The notes below the pieces were generated by a model. That model was not told the origin of the DNA, made no database searches, and saw only the letters and a list, made by a program, of their open reading frames with translations. A stretch of DNA of 64,000 nt, taken from NCBI GenBank assembly GCA_003116975.1, contig BGKB01000173.1, forward strand, positions 78,263 to 142,262, read 5' to 3'. Source of the stretch: Aurantiochytrium sp. KH105. Taxonomy: Eukaryota; Sar; Bigyra; Thraustochytrida; Thraustochytriidae. This document shows, in pieces, positions 9,726 through 18,600 of this stretch; the first letter of the stretch is position 1, and each line of letters starts with the position of its first letter. The position numbers were made by a program, and so were the translations under genes.

Positions 9726-11393
9726 ATGCCGCGCGCAGTTCTCGTGGGCGTGGGCCGCCTGACCCAGCGCCGCACGGAAAAGCTGGACGATGCCGATGAC
9801 GCAGTGCGTCTGAGCGCCAAGGCCGCGCGACTGGCGCTGCAGGACGCCGGTGTCGGCACGGACGACGTGGATGCCGTGTATTTTATTGACATGTTCGGCG
9901 AAGGCCGGGTCTTCCCGAGAAAAGGACCCACGTACAATGACCCTGCCAAAGATGTGGCCAAGGAGCTCGGCCTGCACAAGGTCAAGCCCGAAAACCTCTT
10001 CAAGGGGCCGGTGGGCGGAAACACCCCACAAGCTAGTGTCAACATGATTGCGGAACGCATCGCCAACGGCGAGGTCGAGTGCGCTCTCATCACAGGCGCC
10101 GAAGCCCTCGACACCTACACGCTCGGACGGAAAAAGAAGCTCCAGCCTCGCGCTGACGTCGAGCGCACCAACGAGGCGGAAAAGGTCATGCGCTGGGGTG
10201 ACACTGAAGAAAAAGGACAGGTCTGGGGAAAAAAGCTCAAGATGAGCTCCTCGCAGGACGTCATCCATGGAATCGCGCAAATGCCGCCCTCGTACGCACT
10301 CTTGGAGCAGGGACTGCGCCATAGCGATGGCGTTTCGGAGGAAGATCGTCGTATCAGCAACGCCAAGCTCTTTTCGGGTTACAACAAGGTCGCCTCGGCG
10401 TCGGAAAACAAGGACCAGAGCTGGTTTCCCGCTGCGCATTCTGTCGAGGAAATTGCTACCGCCTCCAACGAGAATCGCATGGTCGCTTACCCGTACCCAA
10501 AATACATGTGCGCCGTCATGGATGTGAACCAGAGTGCTAGTGTGCTCATCATGTCTGAAGAGCGCGCACGCGCGCTCGGGGTTCCTCAGGCCAAAATGGT
10601 CTATCTGCATGGCTGCGGAGACTGCCAGGATGCCGCTATCCGTGTCCTCGAAAAGCCGTGCTTCGATCGCTGCTTTGGCATGAAACTCGCGGGCGAGGCC
10701 GCACTCCGCTCAGCGGGCGTCTCTGTGCAGGACATCAAGTACTATGATGTATACTCTTGCTTTCCCGTCGCAGTTCGACTCGCCTGCCGTGAGATGGGCA
10801 TCGACAAGGTCATCGATATCGAACGCGAGTCGCACCGACTCACAGTAACGGGCGGCCTCCCGTACCATGGCGGTCCTGGAAACAACTACGTTACCCACAG
10901 CATCGCCGCCATGGTTGAGACCCTTCGTGGTGACCCCGGCACATTTGGCCTTGTCACCGCCAACGGTGGCGTCACGTCCAAGCATGCTGTCGGCGTCTAC
11001 AGCACCTCTCCACCCCCGGAGGATCGCCCCTTTGAGCGCCCTGACCTTTCCGGCGCACTCAAAGAGGTGCAAGCGCAATACCCGCCGCGTGTATGCGCTC
11101 GAAACCCCGGCGACTGCACGGGCATCGTGCGTACCTTTACCGCTAATTTCTCCAAACACGGAGATCTGCCCGACTCGGTAACCTGCGTTGGCGACATCAC
11201 CTCGGGGCCTTGCAAAGGCGATCGCTTTATCGCCATCTCCCACGAAGCCTCGGAAATGCGTCCATTTATCGAGTCTCCTGACGCCTGTTTTGACATCGAG
11301 GTTGCGATAACCTCCAAAGGCGGCGCCTTGGGTCGCAAGGACTGGTATCAGTCTACATTTCGTCGAACCAGCGGTCAACGAACAAAGCTTTAG
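9726..11393 (+). CDS. Thiolase-like protein, type 1 (SCP2-thiolase-related)
   Basis: The 555-residue product begins MPRAVLVGVGRLTQ and follows the thiolase fold through to about residue 400, then adds a C-terminal domain (about 430-540, with VCARNPGDCTGIVRTFTANF) of the kind found in type-1 thiolase-like proteins. The usual glycine-rich loop is present as GGLPYHGGPGNNY, and a late motif reads TANGGVTSKHAVGVYST. At the position where thiolases carry the nucleophilic cysteine (VCGSGLKA-type), this protein reads VGGNTPQA, so by my hand alignment the Cys is replaced by Gly. It is therefore more likely an acyl-CoA-binding or non-classical enzyme than a true 3-ketoacyl-CoA thiolase. No mitochondrial presequence is obvious and the C-terminus (RTKL) is not a clear peroxisomal signal. 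Confidence 0.85.
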   Translation: MPRAVLVGVGRLTQRRTEKLDDADDAVRLSAKAARLALQDAGVGTDDVDAVYFIDMFGEGRVFPRKGPTYNDPAKDVAKELGLHKVKPENLFKGPVGGNTPQASVNMIAERIANGEVECALITGAEALDTYTLGRKKKLQPRADVERTNEAEKVMRWGDTEEKGQVWGKKLKMSSSQDVIHGIAQMPPSYALLEQGLRHSDGVSEEDRRISNAKLFSGYNKVASASENKDQSWFPAAHSVEEIATASNENRMVAYPYPKYMCAVMDVNQSASVLIMSEERARALGVPQAKMVYLHGCGDCQDAAIRVLEKPCFDRCFGMKLAGEAALRSAGVSVQDIKYYDVYSCFPVAVRLACREMGIDKVIDIERESHRLTVTGGLPYHGGPGNNYVTHSIAAMVETLRGDPGTFGLVTANGGVTSKHAVGVYSTSPPPEDRPFERPDLSGALKEVQAQYPPRVCARNPGDCTGIVRTFTANFSKHGDLPDSVTCVGDITSGPCKGDRFIAISHEASEMRPFIESPDACFDIEVAITSKGGALGRKDWYQSTFRRTSGQRTKL

Positions 11394-11544
11394 GCGGCTT
11401 CGTCGGTGCAAGAGAGAAAGGAAAAATTCTTTGGTTGGGTCACGCTCCTTCTACCTAGGGCCAAGGCTAGGTGTTCTTGTGGTCCGAAAAAAGAAACTCC
11501 CTCTTGTTGTGGTAAAAAAAAGAAAAAGATTGAATATTCTCCCA

Positions 11545-14500
11545 TCATCGTTTCTGTTTTACCGTCTTCGGCTTCCTTGACCGAGCAGCTGAGGACGGCC
11601 GCACCATATTTGTCGAAGTGCTGCGCGTGCGCGCGCGCCCGTGCAAGTCAAACTCATCTTCTGCATCATTCGATAATTTGCTCAATTGTTGCTGCTGTAT
11701 CTCGACGGCTTTGGGGACCTCATCGCGTTGCAAATCCGCAAGAATCTCATACATGTCTGCCTCGAGAGTCTTCATGTCGATCCCCATCGATGCCTCGACC
11801 ACCTCTTTGGTATAAAAATGCGCAGCGACAAGAAATCCGATGCGTCTGTCCGTAAGAGCGCTATTCCCGAACTGTGAACAAAAGTAGCGAATTTCCTCGA
11901 GGGAGAACTCTTTCTCCGTAATCGTTTTGATGTCCTTGCGCTTTAGAAAGTAACCTCCAACGCGAAGTTCTGTTCGATTGTGTGGAATAGTGTCCGCCTT
12001 GCCCTGGATCGCTTGCGCCAAGCGCATTTCATCGACACGATAAATCTGTTTGCGTTGTCGAGGCTGTCTTAATGTAGACAGTGCCCAAATTGGAGCGACT
12101 TCGCGAGCCGTGGCTGATATTGAACTCGGAAGATGCGCTGGTTTCGGTCGGTGTGAGCTACGTCCCTGAGAAATGACCAATTGGTTACGCACCTGCACGT
12201 AATTGTCGTACTCATTCATGCGCTCGCGATACTGCTCAGGGGACACAGACGCCGCTTCCATGGACATTTTCCCCCGCCGGCGTTCGCGCATTGCCTGGCG
12301 CTGTGCGGATTCGATGCGATCCTCAAGCTCCAAGAATGAGGAGTGTCGCATTTCAGAAAGGTCTCGCGCCCGCTCGGCTGCCATTTTCTCTCGCGCGGCT
12401 GCCTCTTTGGCCCACTCGAGCTGCATTTTAACGCGTAACGTCTCTCGTTCTTGCGCATCGGCTTGGCGCGCTGCGAGTGCTTCGCGTTGCCGTAGCTTTG
12501 CGACACGTTGTCGCGGCGATTGATGTTGGCCTCGCCGTGGGGATTTACTCGGAGAAGACGCCGCTTCGGGTCGTATTGCGGCCACTCGCGCCTTGTAGGC
12601 GGCCGCCTTGCGCTCTCTTGAACGAGCCTGAACTTCGGCAGCGTCGCGCTTGCAGACTCGCTGCGGGACTTCTGGTGCGGGGCCAATGTTGGCCGGCGTG
12701 AGAATTGGAAGTGCTGTGCCCAGCGCTTTGGATAAAATCAAGAGCTCCTGCTCCATGCAAGGACTGCTGATTAGCTTTCTGATGGTTTCTTCTTCTGCGC
12801 CATTGGCTTTGTCTGCTGCTGCAGGGCGCATCATTTTTTGTAATACGTGAACCCTCCGGGCCGTCGATCCAATTTGCGTTGGGTGAGCTGGCGCGTGGGG
12901 TCGAAGACGCCCGACTTTGATCCGCGCCATTGTAGCAGCGCCACCTGTTTGCGCTTCATCGACGGCACCGTCCTCTTCTTCCCCCTTGTCCTCTTTTTTC
13001 TCCTCGACGGGGTCCGGAAAGAGAATCTGGCGACAATGAGCAAGTATTTCACCCCACGAAATCCAGTCGTGATTGCATTCGCCTTGGCCCAATCGGGAAG
13101 CAACGACGGCTCGCGCTCCTGGAACGCTCTCCGAGCACATGACCAACGATCGTACCTGGAAACCTGGGCGAGGCGCTTCGGTAAAGCCTGAAAGTGCTTG
13201 AGCAGTGCCGTAATCTTCTTGGCCAAGAGAACCCAACACAGCCCAACGGAGCGCAGGAAGAGCCGGCACTTGAGCATCACCAACAAGCGCTTGGCATAAG
13301 TCGATGCGGCGCACAAAAGAAGGGCCTCGAGTAGATCCCGAATTAGCTGGGCGCGCGTTTATTCCCCTGTGAGACGATAACGTACGCATGGTCTCTCGAA
13401 TCAGCGATAAAGCTTTTCCTCCGCCGAGCTCGATGATACGCGCCTCCACTGCGTGGGAAGTATAGGCGGTAGCAACAGGCCACCATATCACCGTCGAACC
13501 ACCCTCTGCTGCATTGCGAAGATAGTCCTCGGTCAATAGATTGTCCAATGAAACATTGGCATTGTCGTCATCGGAGAGGTCAGGGGGACTCCGGTCCCGT
13601 TCATCGAGATCTCGACCCAAGTTTGGAAAGCGAGCAAGTCGGTTTCGGGCCACAAGAAAACCCGAAAGCGTTCGCGAGAGGGATCCTGCGTCAAGGCGAC
13701 GTCGAAGTACTGCGAGGAGTGAATAAAACGGAACGGATGGTACCAGGTCGTCAAAAAGCTTGTGTGTGGCATCATGAAGAGCTGCCGCTTCGCTGAAAAC
13801 ATCTCGAAGTTCGCCGAGGCGATTCCGCTCGAAACTCGCAAGCTGAGGTCTTGGGCTTACCTGCAGCGTGATGCCCACAACACGGTTTGCAGGATCGAGT
13901 TCGGTCAGGCTGTATACTTTTGGATAAGTGAACGTTGAGCTTCGAAGCGCAGATGGTTTGTCCAGCGTCTCAATGTTTTTATAAAACTGATGCGCCGTTG
14001 CGACGACGCCATGTATAAATTGTACCGTATCCTCGTACGTCGCTGTGGCATTGTGCGCTCGACACCAGTTCTGATACGTAGTTTCAAGTTTCGAAGAGAC
14101 GGCAATAAGTCGGACGCCATTCACGGTGAGTCCATTGAGACGACAGAGCATACGTTGGTTTCCAAGATGCATGTGAGCAAACTCGCAGAAGAACCGAGTT
14201 GCGTAAACACGCAATGCTTTCACCTGCGAAAACATGTCGTGCTGCATCTCCGCCAGTTGATCTGTACTGAGGATTTCGCCCAAAACGTCTTGCATTGAAA
14301 TATCGCGAGCCAGAACTCTTAGAAGGCCCTCATAAGCTTCCACTCGGTAGCGCACATCCGTTCCGCTGATCGAAAAACCTCGCAAAAGGCTCCAGGTTCG
14401 CTGCACTCGCAAAGTCTTTTGCTCTTTGCATCGCGACACAAGCTTGGCACGGACAGAACGCCCGCGTGCGATTTTTTGGATCTCGATCGCTGCCATGTTC

Positions 14501-15099
14501 CGCTTGTTACTTTTCTTGGCGGCTTCGTATTTGCGAAATGTCGTTTGGAAATGCACGAGAGCGCTCAAGAGATCCGAGGCCCCGCCTTCCTCGTTTTCTT
14601 TTTCCTTAGCACGTTCTGCTTTGCGTGAAGATCGACCTCGTGTTATTTGGCGTCGTTTCTTCTGTACCACGCATGTGCTTGCTCGACGGAGGAGGTTGAC
14701 TTTTGGCGTTTGATTAAGCTCCTTATCCCGGAGGTTTTGGTCGGAGGAAGCAAAACTGCCGCTCTCCTCTTTCATCTTTTGCCGCAAGCTCCCAGATGTA
14801 TTGCCACTTTGCCCCTCTTCAAGCTCGTTGCTGGAATATCGACGTGAGGACGCTTCGTTTGAATGATGCTCACGAGCGTCCTCATGCTCAGATTCCTCGT
14901 CTCTGCTCGCATCGGCCTCGATCTCATCGTCGGTCTCGACCCAGTAAGGAATGAGCTCATCCTCCTCGTCTTGTTCGTCGTGCTCTACTCCGTAGCCAAG
15001 CGGGGAATCGTCTCCATCTCGCTCGCGCTTTAGCAGGGCAAGTCGCCCTGCATACGAGGCTGCGTAGGCTTCGAAAGTGCGGCGAGACTCAGGGTTCAT
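11545..15099 (-). CDS. Large uncharacterised IQ-motif protein
   Basis: The frame is open for about 1,184 residues from the ATG at 15099 (MNPESRRTF); codons further upstream are open but begin with TTG. The N-terminal 150 residues are acidic and Ser-rich. One IQ-type motif, IEIQKIARGRSVRAKL, lies about 200 residues in and would bind calmodulin or EF-hand light chains. The middle (about 230-560) looks globular and helical but matches no family that I recognise. A long charged coiled-coil stretch follows (about 840-1000, rich in AREKMAAERARD-type sequence). The C-terminal 200 residues include YFCSQFGN and GIDMKTLEADMYEIL, and the end is basic. The gene is head to head with another IQ-motif gene. 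Confidence 0.8.
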   Translation of the reverse strand: MNPESRRTFEAYAASYAGRLALLKRERDGDDSPLGYGVEHDEQDEEDELIPYWVETDDEIEADASRDEESEHEDAREHHSNEASSRRYSSNELEEGQSGNTSGSLRQKMKEESGSFASSDQNLRDKELNQTPKVNLLRRASTCVVQKKRRQITRGRSSRKAERAKEKENEEGGASDLLSALVHFQTTFRKYEAAKKSNKRNMAAIEIQKIARGRSVRAKLVSRCKEQKTLRVQRTWSLLRGFSISGTDVRYRVEAYEGLLRVLARDISMQDVLGEILSTDQLAEMQHDMFSQVKALRVYATRFFCEFAHMHLGNQRMLCRLNGLTVNGVRLIAVSSKLETTYQNWCRAHNATATYEDTVQFIHGVVATAHQFYKNIETLDKPSALRSSTFTYPKVYSLTELDPANRVVGITLQVSPRPQLASFERNRLGELRDVFSEAAALHDATHKLFDDLVPSVPFYSLLAVLRRRLDAGSLSRTLSGFLVARNRLARFPNLGRDLDERDRSPPDLSDDDNANVSLDNLLTEDYLRNAAEGGSTVIWWPVATAYTSHAVEARIIELGGGKALSLIRETMRTLSSHRGINARPANSGSTRGPSFVRRIDLCQALVGDAQVPALPALRWAVLGSLGQEDYGTAQALSGFTEAPRPGFQVRSLVMCSESVPGARAVVASRLGQGECNHDWISWGEILAHCRQILFPDPVEEKKEDKGEEEDGAVDEAQTGGAATMARIKVGRLRPHAPAHPTQIGSTARRVHVLQKMMRPAAADKANGAEEETIRKLISSPCMEQELLILSKALGTALPILTPANIGPAPEVPQRVCKRDAAEVQARSRERKAAAYKARVAAIRPEAASSPSKSPRRGQHQSPRQRVAKLRQREALAARQADAQERETLRVKMQLEWAKEAAAREKMAAERARDLSEMRHSSFLELEDRIESAQRQAMRERRRGKMSMEAASVSPEQYRERMNEYDNYVQVRNQLVISQGRSSHRPKPAHLPSSISATAREVAPIWALSTLRQPRQRKQIYRVDEMRLAQAIQGKADTIPHNRTELRVGGYFLKRKDIKTITEKEFSLEEIRYFCSQFGNSALTDRRIGFLVAAHFYTKEVVEASMGIDMKTLEADMYEILADLQRDEVPKAVEIQQQQLSKLSNDAEDEFDLHGRARTRSTSTNMVRPSSAARSRKPKTVKQKR

Positions 15100-15642
15100 C
15101 GCAGACTCGCCCACGGGTGTGTCCAGCGCGGGCGCATTCCTGAATCGCAATTTGCTTTCTTTCTCTCAGACAGCTTGACCACCTAGCGCCCTGAATTGAG
15201 CCGCGTGCGGGCGATTGATAGCATAGCGATACATACATATATACCGTGGTAACCTTAGTAAGCAGTGTGGCCGATCACAAGCCCCACCCACCTACCCACG
15301 GTCGCATAGAGTCGAATTCGGCTCTCCGCAATATGACCTGCACGTGGCTGCCTCTGTGCTTTGAGTCGAGAATGGTTCTGAAAACCAGGGGTGGCGGCAG
15401 CCAGGCGGCTGTCACGTGTCTTAACGGACAAAGTTAGAAAAACGGTGTGTACTGTTTTCTTTTTCTTTTTCTTTTTTCTTCTTTTCTCATTGTTTATGAA
15501 GGACTCATGATGACGATGCAAAAGGTTCGCAAAGAGCTCATGCGCGCGCTTGGCGCGCTGGCGTGCAAGCGCTCACGTAGTGCGCTAGCTTGCGAGCGCT
15601 CACGACGCCCGTAGTTGAAGCGCCCGGCGCTCGCACAAAGAC
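15100..15642. promoter_or_regulatory. Shared divergent promoter of the two IQ-motif genes
   Basis: This interval of about 540 bases separates the start codons of two divergently transcribed IQ-motif genes. It contains a polypyrimidine TTTTC run at about 15460-15486 and inverted GAGCGCTCACG/CGTGAGCGC-like stretches near 15540-15605. I see no gene in it. Confidence 0.5.
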
Positions 15643-18600
15643 ATGCAACAACAACAACAAGAATCAACGTCGCCACAAGAACTAGAAGGTCGGGTGCTCC
15701 GTTCGTTCGAGCATGGCACAAGGCGAAAGCGAAATGCTCCGCACACCGCTGCTGCAGAGGCCAACGAGGAGGGCAAAGACGACGCACAAGGTGCTCTCGA
15801 CCGCGAAGCATTGACATCGGCCCATTCGCCCTCGAGCATTCTTGAGGAAGACAACGACTCGAGCATATTGCACTTTGGCGTGTCTAAAAAGCGTCCACGT
15901 ACTGTGCGCAGAGAGCTTCCGGGTCTCGAAGAAGTACTGCAGGACTTGGAAAGCGATCCTTGGTTTGCGCTGCAACAGCAAGAGCAACAACAGCAGCTAA
16001 AACAACATCACAATCTTGTACAGGAGCAGCCAGAGGAGGCGGATGCACGAAACCAAATGGTGCAAAGCAATCATCAAACAAGAATATATAACCAAGAAAG
16101 CAACCAGGTCGAAGACGACACACCGGAGGCAGTCATGTCCAAGCTACGCAGTCTCGCACCGCAAATCATGCAGAGACGTTCCAAAGTAGGCGATGATACG
16201 GGAAGCATCCGACGCCGTTGGGTAAAGAAAGCAGCTCCTCTGGAACTGCCAACAATGACGATGATCACGCCTCGAACACGAAAGAAAATCGAGAGATTAC
16301 CACGGCCCGGGCCTGCAGAATTGGCACGACTCGCAGAATTCGACGAAAATTTTCTGAGCATGGATCAAGAGCGCGAGATCGGACATGCAGCAGGCGAGAA
16401 ACAAACCTTGTATTCGAAGCTATGGATCGTGGCAAGGAAACGAGCCTATGATCTCCACATGCTGCCTCCGGTACCTCTGCGTGATCGTATAAAAGTCGTG
16501 AGTCAACCTCTTGGTAAAAAGCGTAAATTAGCGAAAGCGCGCGAATCCAAAATACCTGAGGCACCGAAGATGCGGCTCTCGCCTCACAGAGATCAAGAGC
16601 AAGCTGCCGGAGACTTGCAAGACCGAGAAAATGAACTGACCTTTGCAGAACCTCGTGTCTCAATGCTTCGAGATCGCCTGCAGCGCGCCGATGCAGCCAC
16701 AGAAGCAGCAAGAGGCCGTATCGGGGAGCTATTGCAGGAAACCCGGAACATTGTTCCTGCCACGGCATTATTCGAGCACCGCCTCAAAAACTTGCTGTCG
16801 GCGGCTTCGCGAAAGAACCAGAACAAGTTGCAGCGAATGCTCACTCGCCTTGTTCGCAAATACCAGCGTGCTCAGCTCCTTCCGAGCTGGAACAAGTGGC
16901 GTGGGGCCATCGACTTTCTCCGCCTGGAGTCCCAAAACGCTGCGGCACGGCGCATTCAGTCGCTTTTTACGAAAGCAAGCTGCAAATATGAGCTTGAAGA
17001 GCGTGCACGTCAACAAATTCGACCGCGAGAGCGCCATGAAGTTCAATTGGCGCATCGAATTGAGCTCCGTCGGCGAGGCCCTGAACCCTTGCAGCGAGCA
17101 TTTCGAAAATATTGCGCGCGACGAGAACTGGCGTATCTGCGACGCCGGCGCGAGGCCGTTGTTTGCGTGCAGTGCGCTTGGCGCGCTCGGAATTGCCGGA
17201 TTGTGCTCGCTGCCCTCCAAGCAGCAAAGCTCCACCGCAATCAGAGCGCAACGCACATCCAGCGCGTTTTTCGTGGTCATTGCGCACGGGTTCGAGCAGG
17301 CCTCTTGCGCAAAGTCGAGGCCGTGGCGGCCAAAGAGCGCGCTCGTCTGGCCGCGCAAGCCGCAATTGAAGCACGGCTTATGCGCATTGGCGCTGCTGCA
17401 CTCATGCAAGGCTGGTGGCGCAGTCTTCAGCGGCGCTGGCTCACACGCGCGATGGTCATGGTTATGAAGAGACGCGCAGCAATCCGAATTCAGAGCTTTT
17501 GGCGGTCAGTGTGGGCTGTACTTGAGCTTAAAAGGGCCATCGCGAGAAAGCGCGATCAAGACGCTCGCGAAAGCGCAGCGGCAACCATGCTGCAAAAGAG
17601 ATTTCGCATCAGACGCGCTCAAGCGCTTGTGGAGCGCATCAAGGTAGAGGCGGCCGAAGAAAAGGCGCAGCGGGACGCAAGTCGCATCGAGAATATGCAA
17701 GACCGAACCATGAACATTTTTGGGCGGACGTTCAATGTTACCAAGAACCGCCGCGTCTTGCACGAATTGCGGAGCAAGATCGACCCCTTCACGGCGTCCC
17801 GACAAGAACGAGCCGCGACACGGATTCAGCGCGTCTGGAGAGGTTATCGTGCTCGTCGTCGCGTGAAGCGCCGACGCGCAGCAGAAAACCATGTACTCTC
17901 CAAGTTACGTCGCGACAAAGTCCGAGCCGCAGCTTTGCAAATGCAAAAGCGCTGGCGTGGCATTCGCGAGCGCCGTCGACTTGAGATGGAGCGCCAGAAC
18001 CGCGCGGCCTCCTTGATACAGGCAAAGTACCGTGCTCGCATTGCCAGACGGAACTTCTTGCTCATTCTCGAGCGCCATAAGGCTGCCAGCAGGGTGCAAA
18101 AACGCTGGAGAGGGCGTCTAGCGCGAAAGATGATGGTCCTTTTTCGTGAGGAAATGCGAGTGCAGAATGCAGCTGCGAGGGTATGCCAGCGTGCGGTGCA
18201 GCGTTATTTGTTTCGAAAGGGCTATCGAGATCGTCTCGAAAACGAACGCACCTGGTTCGAACTCCGTCAGCAAGGTGCGATTGAAACGATCCTGGCCAAG
18301 CGCGCCGAGGGGTACCGTATGCTTCTTCATTCGGGCTTTCTTAATAGCGCCAAGGGTGGTGGTGAGCTGCGAGCACTTTTTTGTGAGCTTTCAGAGCCGC
18401 TGGCACAACTCTCTGGGGACAAGTTTGTCAAGATGGTCCTCGCTTGTCCCGGTCTGGCCCATCTCGAGCGCAAGACGCTTGACATCATTTTTGCCAAAGC
18501 TAAAAAACCTGATAGTAAGCTGCTCGGCTATCCCGAGTTCCGTGAGTCTCTCATTGGCCTGGGAATGCACCTCTACGTTGCAGAGGGCGTCGACGCCAAG

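Noticed and set aside
9549-10610. Minus-strand frame of 353 codons across the thiolase-like gene
   Set aside because: It is antisense to a well-supported gene and has no domain.
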